Shown in pieces: positions 17,426 through 25,015 of a stretch of 64,000 nucleotides of DNA. Position 1 is the first letter of the stretch. Every line of letters starts with the position of its first letter. The notes under the pieces are model-generated. The model worked only from the letters and a program-made list of their open reading frames with translations. It was not told where the DNA came from and did no database searches. Position numbers and translations under genes: made by a program. The DNA is from Humibacillus xanthopallidus (lineage in GTDB: Bacteria > Actinomycetota > Actinomycetes > Actinomycetales > Dermatophilaceae), in the NCBI RefSeq assembly GCF_006717145.1, contig NZ_VFQF01000003.1, positions 806,001 to 870,000 on the forward strand, in the 5' to 3' direction.

Positions 17426-18544
17426 GTGGCCCGCACCATGGGAGTCGAGGAGGAGATGCTCCTCGTCGACGTGAGGAACGGGCGGCCCCGCTCCGTCTCG
17501 GGACAGCTGCTGGTGCGGGCCGAGGGCCAGCCGCCGCCCGTCGCGGGTCTCGGGGTGCACGGCGCGGTCGAGGGGGAGTTCCAGCAGCAGCAGATCGAGA
17601 CGCACACGGCTCCGGCCGCCGACCTCGAGACCCTGCGCACCGAGGTGCTGCGCTGGCGCCGTGAGGCGTTCGCCGCCGCCCGCGACAGCGGCTCGAGCGT
17701 CGCCGCCCTCGGCACGTCACCGTTGCCCGTCACCCCGATCGCGGCGAAGTCGACGCGGTATGCGTGGATGGAGGACCGCTACCAGCGCACCGCCCGCGAG
17801 CACCTGACCTGCGGCTGCCACGTGCACGTGTCGGTCGAGAGCGACGAGGAGGGTGTCGCGGTGCTCGACCGGATCCGCGTCTGGATGCCCGTCCTGCTCG
17901 CGCTGTCGGCGAACTCGCCCTTCTGGGACGGTGAGGACACGGGCTTCGCCAGCTATCGCACGCAGTCGCTCGTGCGCTGGCCGTCCTGGGGCCCGACCGA
18001 CCGCTTCGGGTCGCCGGAGGCCTACCACCGGCTCGTGCGCGAGATGGTGCTGACCTCGGTCATCCTCGACGAGGGCATGGTCTACTTCGACGCGCGTCTG
18101 GCGCAGCACTACCCCACGGTCGAGATCCGGGCCGCCGACGTGTGCTTCAGCGTCGACGAGGCGATCGTGCTCGCGGCCATCTGTCGCGGCCTCGTGGAGA
18201 CCGCTGCGCAGGAGTGGGCTTCCGGCGCTGAGCCTCCCGACGTGTCGACGGCGATGCTGCGGCTCGCGACGTGGCAGGCCGCGCGCGAGGGGCTGTCGGG
18301 CCAGCTGCTCGACCCCTTCACCGGGCGCCCGAAGCCGTGCTGGGACGTCGTCCACCACCTCGTCGAGCACGTCCGGCCCGCCCTCGAGGCGGTCGGCGAC
18401 CTCGAGCCGGTGCGGGAGGGGCTCGCCCGGCTGCGCGAGGAGGGCAACGGCGCGATCCGCCAGCGACGGATGGTCGAGCGCACGGGTCAGCTCGTCGACG
18501 TCGTCGCCGAGTCGGTGCGCTCGACGGCCCACGGCGCCGACTGA
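17426..18544 (+). CDS. Carboxylate-amine ligase, YbdK family (GCS2)
   Basis: A glutamate-cysteine-ligase-type enzyme (GCS2 superfamily) expected to make an ATP-dependent gamma-glutamyl amide. The 372-residue protein opens with MGVEEEMLLVD and has QQQIETHTAP, the CGCHVHVSVE metal/ATP motif and TVEIRAADVCFS. YbdK proteins have weak glutamate-cysteine ligase activity in vitro. A role as EgtA for ergothioneine is possible but not shown. The GTG start at 17426 follows GAGGAGC. The gene ends in a tandem array of TGA-containing repeats. Confidence 0.87.
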   Translation: MARTMGVEEEMLLVDVRNGRPRSVSGQLLVRAEGQPPPVAGLGVHGAVEGEFQQQQIETHTAPAADLETLRTEVLRWRREAFAAARDSGSSVAALGTSPLPVTPIAAKSTRYAWMEDRYQRTAREHLTCGCHVHVSVESDEEGVAVLDRIRVWMPVLLALSANSPFWDGEDTGFASYRTQSLVRWPSWGPTDRFGSPEAYHRLVREMVLTSVILDEGMVYFDARLAQHYPTVEIRAADVCFSVDEAIVLAAICRGLVETAAQEWASGAEPPDVSTAMLRLATWQAAREGLSGQLLDPFTGRPKPCWDVVHHLVEHVRPALEAVGDLEPVREGLARLREEGNGAIRQRRMVERTGQLVDVVAESVRSTAHGAD

Positions 18545-18617
18545 GCCGGCTGAGTCGACTGAGCCGGCTGAGTCGGCTGAGCCGGCTGAGCCGGCTGGGC
18601 CGGCTGAGCCGGCTGGG
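18542..18617 (+). repeat. 9-bp tandem array (TGAGCCGGC) starting at a stop codon
   Basis: About eight units of TGAGCCGGC, with TGAGTCGAC and TGAGTCGGC variants, begin at the ligase's own TGA and stay in frame. The stop codon is therefore repeated every nine bases. It lies between convergent genes. Confidence 0.85.
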
Positions 18618-18656
18618 GGAGCCGGCCGGACGGCATACGCCTGCTCGCGGCTCAGC

Positions 18657-19331
18657 TCACGGGGTGCCGGGCGTGGGGAAGCGGACGTCGGGGCCTGCGC
18701 TCGCGAAGACCCGGCGGGCGAGCAGGAGGTGGGCGAGGGTGTAGCCGGCGCCGAGCAGGACGCCCGCCAGCGTGACGAGGGCGGCACCGCCTCCGGCGGC
18801 GTTCGCGACGAGCGCGCCGAGGGTGCCCGCGACGAGCGCGTTGACGACCATGAGGAAGATCGACGTGCCACCGATGACGTGCAGGACGCGGTGGCGGGGG
18901 CGACCCAACGCGTAGGTGTGCATGAGCCCGGCGGCATCGTCGTGGATCGACGCAGTGAAGTAGGGAGCGAGCTCGGGCACCAGCTCGAGGTAGGCGTGGC
19001 GGAGGCGGTTCATCGCCCGGACGAGGTCGGCGTCCTCGCGGCTCGCGGTGTTGACGCGGATGGCGGTCAGGGTGCCCATGACGAGGGCGGCCGAGGCGAA
19101 GCCGATCGACATGACCCTGAACGCCGTTCCGAAGCCGGTGGCCTGGGCCGTCAGCGCGAGCACGACGAGGAAGGCCGACACGACGGTCAGGTGGATCGTG
19201 ATGCGGCTCATCACCTCGCTCCACGTCAGCGAGCGCGTGCCGAGCAGGCTCCAGTGCTCGGTGGAGAGGTAGACGGGCAGGCCCGGGGCTGCGGCGTCGA
19301 GCGGGTGGCGGGGTTCCTCGCCGTCGGGCAT
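18657..19331 (-). CDS. Four-helix membrane protein of unknown function
   Basis: A 224-residue protein with a polar N-terminus (about 1-38), two transmembrane helices (about 45-95), a cytoplasmic or external helical stretch containing RAMNRLRHAYLELVPELAPYF, and two more helices (about 150-200). It does not match a family I can name with confidence. GAGGAGG precedes the ATG. It faces the ligase gene convergently and diverges from the alpha/beta hydrolase. Confidence 0.7.
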   Translation of the reverse strand: MPDGEEPRHPLDAAAPGLPVYLSTEHWSLLGTRSLTWSEVMSRITIHLTVVSAFLVVLALTAQATGFGTAFRVMSIGFASAALVMGTLTAIRVNTASREDADLVRAMNRLRHAYLELVPELAPYFTASIHDDAAGLMHTYALGRPRHRVLHVIGGTSIFLMVVNALVAGTLGALVANAAGGGAALVTLAGVLLGAGYTLAHLLLARRVFASAGPDVRFPTPGTP

Positions 19332-19452
19332 GCGGCCTCCTCTGTGGATGCGGAGCCGACGGGGTGTCGCCTGCCCGGCCGTCTCCCAGTGTCACCCTCG
19401 CGTGCGTCGTACGGAGGACTTTTGCGATCGGCGCCGGAGCGGTCGCGATGAG

Positions 19453-19498
19453 TCTCGACCGTGTCGATCGGTCTCGATCCCTCTCGATCGGTGTCGGG
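19453..19498. repeat. 10-bp-period tandem of TCTCGATCG
   Basis: Units TCTCGACCG, TGTCGATCG, TCTCGATCC, TCTCGATCG and TGTCGGGA start at 19453, 19462, 19472, 19482 and 19492. They lie one helical turn apart, 30 bases upstream of the hydrolase promoter. They could be iterated protein-binding sites. Confidence 0.5.
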
Positions 19499-19539
19499 AA
19501 CGGGCGCCGCGGCACGGCGGGGCGGCATACGGTCGAGGC

Positions 19540-20412
19540 ATGGAACGACGCGAGTTCGAGGCCCCGGCGCGAGGGGGCACGCTCGTCGGCTATGTCACCG
19601 GGTCGGGCCGACCGGTGCTGCTCGCCCACGGCGGGCCGGGCCTGGGCTACGACCACCTGGACTCGCTCGTCGAGGAGCTCGCGAGCGAGTTCGAGGTCGC
19701 CTATTTCCAGCAGCGGGGCCTCGCCCCGTCGTGCCCGCACGGCGAGTTCACCGTGGCCGAGGCGGTGGGCGACGTCGTCTCCGTGCTCGACCACCTCGGC
19801 TGGCAGCGGGCCTGGTTCGTCGGGCACTCGTGGGGTGGTCACCTCGGCTTCCACGTCGCGGAGGCGATCCCGGACCGGCTGCACGGCGTGCTGGCGGTCG
19901 ACCCGCTCGGCGCGGTCGGCGACGGCGGGGCCGATGCCTTCTGGTCCGCGATCGTCGCTCGCCTGCCTCCGGAGGCGCGGGCCCGGGTCGAGGAGCTCGA
20001 CGCCAAGGACATGGACGGCACGTCGACGCCGCAGGAGCAGGAGGAGGAGTGGGACCTCATCTGGCCCGCCTACTTCGCCGACCCGGGTCACGTCATGCCG
20101 CGCCCCACCCTCACCCAGTCGGCCGAGGCGCACGTCGGGCTCTGGGACGACCTCGTGGCGCTGCTGCCCGAGCTCGAGGCGGGCCTCGGCGCGATCCGGA
20201 CCCCGGTCGCCGTCGTGGCCGGCGCCGGCAGTCCGATGCCGGCCGACCTCGCGGCAGCCCGGTCGGTGGAGCGCATCCCGGGCGCCCGGCTCGAGCGGGT
20301 CGAGGGCGCCGGCCACTTCGTGTGGTGGGAGCGGCCCGGATCCGTGCGCGACGCCCTGCTCCGGATGGTGCAGGAGCACGACGACGGCACCCGCGAGGCC
20401 CCGCCCGGGTGA
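19540..20412 (+). CDS. Alpha/beta hydrolase (proline iminopeptidase-like)
   Basis: A 290-residue alpha/beta-hydrolase. It has the oxyanion HGGPGLGYDHL motif, nucleophile elbow GHSWGG (serine), a helical cap region (about 150-200) and the C-terminal GAGHFVWWE histidine. The HGGPG plus GHSWGG pair is typical of proline iminopeptidase/S33 relatives, but the substrate is open. TACGGT at 19528-19533 lies six bases before the ATG, a probable leaderless start. Confidence 0.85.
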   Translation: MERREFEAPARGGTLVGYVTGSGRPVLLAHGGPGLGYDHLDSLVEELASEFEVAYFQQRGLAPSCPHGEFTVAEAVGDVVSVLDHLGWQRAWFVGHSWGGHLGFHVAEAIPDRLHGVLAVDPLGAVGDGGADAFWSAIVARLPPEARARVEELDAKDMDGTSTPQEQEEEWDLIWPAYFADPGHVMPRPTLTQSAEAHVGLWDDLVALLPELEAGLGAIRTPVAVVAGAGSPMPADLAAARSVERIPGARLERVEGAGHFVWWERPGSVRDALLRMVQEHDDGTREAPPG

Positions 20413-20416
20413 GGCC

Positions 20417-22009
20417 TCAGCCGGCGCCCAGGCCCTCGATCGCGGCGGAGGGCTTGATGTCGGGCAGCCGCAGCATCCGGAACGAGTTGGCGAGGCCGAG
20501 CAGGCTCGCGAGCAGCGGGATGAGCAGCGCGGCCTGGAGCGAGCGGCTCCGGGCCTCGTCGTTGATGGCCAGGACCGCGGCCTCGATCTCGGGTGGCTGA
20601 CCGGTGATCTGCTCGTCGAGCGCGCTCGTGCTCATGATCTCGGCGTCCTGCTCGAGGGTTTGGGCGATCTGCTGCTGCTGCGCCGGCGGGATGACGGTGC
20701 TGCTGGCCGTGAGGTTGGTGAAGCTGAGGGCCAGCACGGCGAGCATGAGCCCACCGGCGACCGCGAGCCCGAAGGACAACCCGAACGAGCCGGCTGCTGA
20801 GTTGACCCCCGCGGCCTCGCTGATCCGCTCCTCCTCGATCGGCGCCAGCGTGTAGTTGTTGAGCTGCGAGACGAGCAGGCCCAGGCCGCTGCCGGTGATG
20901 ATGAGCGGGACGACGAGGTACCACCCGCTGTCGACCCGCGGCACGATCGGGATGATGACGGCGGTGCCGATCGCCGCGAGCAGGAAGCCGGTGCGGATGA
21001 GGGCCGCAGGGCGCCGGTCGCCCGCCTTCTTGCCGGCGACCAGGGCGACGGCGAACATCGTCAGCGACAAGGGCGCCAGCGACAGCCCGGCCTGCATGGC
21101 GTTGTACTCGAGCGTCATCTGGAGGAAGAGCGGCAGGACGATCATCGCGCCGCCGAGGGCGATCTGCTGGAGCATCTGACCCTGGACGCCCGTCGTGAAG
21201 TTCGCCGAGGCGAAGAGGCCGGGGTCGAGCAGCGTGACCTGGTTGCTCCGCTTGCGGCGGACGAGCCACCACGCGAGCGAGCCGAGCGCGACGGCGCCGA
21301 CCGCCATGAGCAGCAGGACGAACTCCCCGCCCTCCTGCCACACGAGGATGCCGAGCACGACGCCGCCCATGCCGACCACCGAGAGAGCCGCCCCGACGAC
21401 GTCGACCTCGCGCGAGCCGGTGTAGGCGACGTCCTTGACGAGCCGGATCTGGCTCAGCACGACCGCGATGATGACGACCTCGAGCGCGAAGCCGACGCGC
21501 CACGAGAGGTAGGTCGTCACGAAGCCGCCAATGAGCGGGCCCACCGCGGCGGCGATGGCGGCCGCGGCGCCGATGAGGGCGTAGGCCTGCTTCTGCGCGG
21601 CGCCGGCGAAGTTGCCGTGGATGAGCGACTGCATCGCGGGCAGCAGCAGCGATGCGCCGAGCCCGCCGATGATCGCCCAGAAAATGACGATGGCGGTGAG
21701 GCTCTGCGCGAGCGTCATCGCGAGGGCGCCCACGGCATACGCGAGCAGGCCGAGGACGTAGGCCCGCCTGCGCCCGATGAGGTCGCCGACCTTGCTGTTG
21801 ATGAGGATGAACGCGGCCGACACGAGCGCCTCGAGGGCGATGGCGGACTGCACGCCGCTGGCGGTCGTGTCGAGGTCTCGGACGACCGCCGAGATCGACA
21901 CGTTCATCAGCGAGGTGTCGACGACGAGGACGAACATCGCCATCGCGAGGAGCACCATGAGCCGCCGGCTGCCGGGCTGCGGCTGGGTGCTGTCCGGGTT
22001 CGTGGTCAC
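20417..22009 (-). CDS. MFS transporter, DHA2 family
   Basis: A 14-helix exporter of about 530 residues. TM1 has VDTSLMNVSISAVV, loop 2-3 has KVGDLIGRRRAYV (motif A) and TM5 has AVGPLIGGF (motif C). A large extracytoplasmic insertion near residues 435-490 (IPPAQQQQIAQTLEQ...) sits before the last helix, as in several actinobacterial members. GTG at 22009 is favoured because GAGGAG lies six bases upstream; GTG at 22015 is also open. The substrate is unknown. Confidence 0.9.
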   Translation of the reverse strand: MTTNPDSTQPQPGSRRLMVLLAMAMFVLVVDTSLMNVSISAVVRDLDTTASGVQSAIALEALVSAAFILINSKVGDLIGRRRAYVLGLLAYAVGALAMTLAQSLTAIVIFWAIIGGLGASLLLPAMQSLIHGNFAGAAQKQAYALIGAAAAIAAAVGPLIGGFVTTYLSWRVGFALEVVIIAVVLSQIRLVKDVAYTGSREVDVVGAALSVVGMGGVVLGILVWQEGGEFVLLLMAVGAVALGSLAWWLVRRKRSNQVTLLDPGLFASANFTTGVQGQMLQQIALGGAMIVLPLFLQMTLEYNAMQAGLSLAPLSLTMFAVALVAGKKAGDRRPAALIRTGFLLAAIGTAVIIPIVPRVDSGWYLVVPLIITGSGLGLLVSQLNNYTLAPIEEERISEAAGVNSAAGSFGLSFGLAVAGGLMLAVLALSFTNLTASSTVIPPAQQQQIAQTLEQDAEIMSTSALDEQITGQPPEIEAAVLAINDEARSRSLQAALLIPLLASLLGLANSFRMLRLPDIKPSAAIEGLGAG

Positions 22010-22185
22010 GGGCACTCCTCACGACAGGGGTCGGGGCCGTGGTCGCCCTCCGATCTGTGCAACGGTAGGCGCCCCTCGTGGGCGCGGCATCCCCCCGACG
22101 GGGTGAGCGCGAGCGTGCCCGCGACCGAGGGCGCATGCCGTCCGGCCGGCCGAGGGGGCCGGGCCGAGTCCCCGGGAGATGACGA

Positions 22186-22220
22186 AGGGCCCTGACCGCG
22201 CGTGCGCAGTTCAGAGCCCT
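22186..22220 (-). terminator. Original terminator of tRNA-Pro, now displaced
   Basis: AGGGCCCTGA pairs with TCAGAGCCCT (9 of 10). On the minus strand it follows the displaced tRNA 3' fragment, where the tRNA's native terminator would have been before the island inserted. Confidence 0.6.
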
Positions 22221-22227
22221 CAGTCAG

Positions 22228-22274
<47 letters not shown>

Positions 22275-22649
22275 TCCGCGCACAGTTGCCGTATGGGATC
22301 GCCTCCTGCTCGTGGTTGAACGGTCGATGACGGATGTTGCCGCCTTGCACCACTGCTGTACCTCTGTTCTGTGTCCACCGTCGATGTGCTCGACGCCACG
22401 CAGCCCCCATTCGGTCGCGACACCTCGTCATCTAGAGGCCCACGGTGACGGCCCCGCGGAGCCCGTCGGAGGGGCTCGGCGACTTCTTCCGAGCGGACGG
22501 GGAGTGAGCACTACCGAAGAGCAGCCTTGGCCATCCCTTGCCAGCCGCCCGGGGCGATGGATCCTGTGAGTCGGTCCCGTTCTCCTGTGAGTATCAGTCT
22601 GGTTGTCGTTTTGGTATCATCGACCGCGTAGTTGCGGTAAGTTTCCGGT
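22275..22649. other. 375-bp island flank without a recognisable gene
   Basis: No frame here resembles a known protein. The frames reading through the tRNA fragment are artefacts. It could contain the eroded 3' end of an integrase, but nothing diagnostic remains. TATCAT at 22613-22618 could be a -10 box for the operon that follows. Confidence 0.4.
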
Positions 22650-23462
22650 GTGATCGACCGCGAGATCTATCCAAATGCACCTTTGGTGCTGGTTGCAGCT
22701 GAGATCCGACACAGCGAAGCGTCGGCGATGAGTGGGGCCATGGAGGCTGCCTTCAAGCGGGCCCTCCGGCCGGATTTCCCGATCTCACGCCCGTTGGTGA
22801 CGACCAATGTGGTGGCCAGCATGGGCGGACCGACTCAGATGACTCAAACGACACATCCTCGAATGATGAGTCGGGACCGGACGGTCAGTGTCACCATGCG
22901 TCCCGAAGCTGTAGTTGTGGAGACAACTTCATACCTCCACTTCGAGGCGCTTCTTGAGGTGATCGATCGCGCGACCGCCATCCGCCAGGAGATTGCCGCC
23001 GTCGATGGAGTGGAACGCGTTGGCATTCGGTATATCGACGAGATTCGGGTGCCCGACCTGAGTGAATCGCTCGAGGACTGGGGTGCGTGGGTGAATCCCA
23101 CGATGATGGGTCTTGCCCCGGTCGCGAAGGAGGTCGGGCTGAACGTTGGACCGTGGCAGGCGATCGGGACCTTCACCCCTGATGCGTCCCGTGCCGGTCA
23201 AGCGGTTTCTTTGCGGTACGGCCCAGGAGAAGGGTATGCGGTTGATCCTTCTGCGGATCTGCGAAGGCCGACGCCACCTTCTGGCCCCTTCTTCCTCGTA
23301 GATATCGACAGTTATTGGACGGCCTCTGACGTCATTCCGGCGTTCGAACCGGCTGAAATCCATCAAATCTTTAGTGAACTTCACGTCCCAGTAAGGGCGC
23401 TATTCGAATCCCTCATTACTGACCGACTGAGAGAGGACGTCCTACGTGATGTCAGTAGATAG
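22650..23462 (+). CDS. TIGR04255 family protein
   Basis: A 270-residue soluble protein of the sporadically distributed TIGR04255 family. Recognisable features are the N-terminal YPNAPLVLVAAEIR, a central strand VERVGIRYIDEIRVP, a late FFLVDIDSYW and the C-terminal helix ELHVPVRALFESLIT. The biochemical function is unknown; members occur mostly in accessory regions. The GTG start is at 22650, and the end overlaps the next gene by about 14-17 bases. It is the first gene of a three-gene operon in the island. Confidence 0.8.
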   Translation: MIDREIYPNAPLVLVAAEIRHSEASAMSGAMEAAFKRALRPDFPISRPLVTTNVVASMGGPTQMTQTTHPRMMSRDRTVSVTMRPEAVVVETTSYLHFEALLEVIDRATAIRQEIAAVDGVERVGIRYIDEIRVPDLSESLEDWGAWVNPTMMGLAPVAKEVGLNVGPWQAIGTFTPDASRAGQAVSLRYGPGEGYAVDPSADLRRPTPPSGPFFLVDIDSYWTASDVIPAFEPAEIHQIFSELHVPVRALFESLITDRLREDVLRDVSR

Positions 23463-24087
23463 CCGTTACCACACCGGCACGTTCGCAGCCGAACTGACGA
23501 TTGTGCCAACGCCGACCTCTACCCAGACATCTGCCAAGATTCTCACCGAGGATGTTGGCATGTTGCGAAGCGTCGCCAAGGACCTCAGCAGTAAGTCTGG
23601 CGACCTTCACCGAAGCACGCAAATGACCGAGTGGCGTGCCCGTACGGCCACAAGGGGAAAGCAGGCTCCCACAGACCTCCTTGGGGTCCTCGACGACTTG
23701 GGCTTCGCCTGGCGTGACGTAGCGCAAATGCTCGGGGTTAGCGTCCCTGCTGTCCAAAAGTGGCGTCGTGGGGAAAAGCTGACTGGTGAGAATCGTAGGA
23801 ACCTGGCAGGCCTGGTTGCCGCTTGTGACCAGGTGGCGGATGACTACCTGGTTTCGGAGGCGGCGTCTTGGTTCGAGATGCCCCTCGTGGATGGCGCTCC
23901 GGTGACGCCGGCGGTGTTGTACGCAGAGCAGCAGGTGGATTTAGTATTCGATTACGCCAGCGGTCACGCGGACCCAGAGTCCATACTCACTGAGTTCCAG
24001 CCGGACTGGCGTGACAACTACCGCTCGAGGTTTGAGTCCTTCGTTGCGGCCGACGGCAACCGATCGTTGCGTGTGAAGGGGGACTAG
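23446..24087 (+). CDS. HTH protein with MbcA/ParS-like C-terminal region (putative antitoxin/regulator)
   Basis: A 213-residue protein. A helix-turn-helix (about 78-125: LGFAWRDVAQMLGVSVPAVQKWRRGE) is followed by a domain (about 135-195) with ASWFEMPLVDG, TPAVLYAEQQVDLVFDYASG and ILTEFQPDWRD, resembling Xre/MbcA/ParS-type antitoxins. The start is GTG at 23446 or ATG at 23449, inside the end of the TIGR04255 gene. Its stop overlaps the next GTG by one base. A DNA-binding or antitoxin role is inference from the fold. Confidence 0.65.
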   Translation: MMSVDSRYHTGTFAAELTIVPTPTSTQTSAKILTEDVGMLRSVAKDLSSKSGDLHRSTQMTEWRARTATRGKQAPTDLLGVLDDLGFAWRDVAQMLGVSVPAVQKWRRGEKLTGENRRNLAGLVAACDQVADDYLVSEAASWFEMPLVDGAPVTPAVLYAEQQVDLVFDYASGHADPESILTEFQPDWRDNYRSRFESFVAADGNRSLRVKGD

Positions 24088-24797
24088 TGGCGCACGACCT
24101 CGAGGCTCCGTGCCCGGAGGATGCGCCTGCTTGGGATGCGTTGTACCGGGCTCGGGGCGATGAGGTCGTCGAATCGCGCCCTGTCTTGACGGGCGATGTG
24201 TTCGCCGAAACGAACGTCTCCGTTGGCGCAGAGGTGCAAGTCAAGACCGTTATCGTGCTTCAGCATCCCTGCGCTCTCAGGTCGAACGGTGTCGACCTCG
24301 TCGGACGGCTTCTCGTGGCCGAGGTGCGTCCTCACAAGCCGCTTCCGCCGGCCGACTGGCGGGGGTACGCGAGGATGATGCCTTTGCCGGATCTATATCC
24401 GGACGTAGCATCGCGTAGGCGCGATCAGGCGGTGTTCTTCGAAAAGGTGCATGTGATTGACCCAGATGGACTGGGGCGCAGGGACGCGTGCCTATCGCCA
24501 CTTGGTGTCAATCTCTTGCTTCAGCGTTGGGTCCACCACAACAGCCGCGTGGTCGTGCCAACATTCGACTTCGACGACGTGACTCATGGTCCCTATGAGG
24601 AGTGCGACCTTACCGAGGACTGGGCGGAGGCGCGCGAGTCCCAAGCGGTGGATCGTCGTCGAGCCTGGGAGGAATGCCACGAGTGGCTGCGGGTGTCGGA
24701 CCAAGAGGGTGGACCCACTCGACAGAGTCTGCTGGGCGACGCTCAGCGACGAAGCTCCGTTCGCCTGGCTGCTCGGAAACATTGGAAGTCGCTCTAG
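24087..24797 (+). CDS. Hypothetical protein of the island operon
   Basis: A 236-residue soluble protein that I cannot assign to a family. The N-terminal half has TGDVFAETNVSVGAEVQVKTVIVLQHPCALRSNG as its most distinctive block, with a HPC motif that could be a catalytic or metal site. The C-terminus is Arg-rich (SSVRLAARKHWKSL). It starts at a GTG that shares one base with the previous stop, so its translation depends on the HTH gene. It is the candidate effector of the three-gene unit. Confidence 0.6.
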   Translation: MAHDLEAPCPEDAPAWDALYRARGDEVVESRPVLTGDVFAETNVSVGAEVQVKTVIVLQHPCALRSNGVDLVGRLLVAEVRPHKPLPPADWRGYARMMPLPDLYPDVASRRRDQAVFFEKVHVIDPDGLGRRDACLSPLGVNLLLQRWVHHNSRVVVPTFDFDDVTHGPYEECDLTEDWAEARESQAVDRRRAWEECHEWLRVSDQEGGPTRQSLLGDAQRRSSVRLAARKHWKSL

Positions 24798-24887
24798 TTC
24801 CGCTAAACCAAAGGCGGGCCGAGGGCGGGAAGGCCAGCCGCCCGCAGGCCGATTTGCGGCGAAGCCGTGCCTTGATGCCTAACAGGT

Positions 24888-25015
24888 CGACCGGGTCCGC
24901 GAGGACCGAGTCTCCAAGAACGGCAACCTGATCCTGCGCCACTAGGGCCGCCTGTACCACGTCGGCATCGGACGAACCCACGCCGGAACCTAGGTTCGGC
25001 TGCTCGTCCAGGACC
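24888..25015 (+). pseudogene. IS481-family transposase remnant, left part
   Basis: In frame +, the sequence reads VDRVREDRVSKNGNLILRH-stop-GRLYHVGIGRTHAGT-stop-VRLLVQD. That is the C-terminal region of IS481 transposases, which end ...LHHIGIGRAHAGTRV.LLVQDLDI. Two in-frame stops show decay. The frame is interrupted at about 25015 by the IS1634-like element and resumes at 26704. Confidence 0.8.
24968..25015. repeat. Left copy of the 46-48-bp target-site duplication
   Basis: 48 bases, from TCGGACGAACCC to CGTCCAGGACC, identical to 26704-26751. They flank the IS1634-like insertion. Up to 2 bp at the inner edge may belong to the element. Confidence 0.9.
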
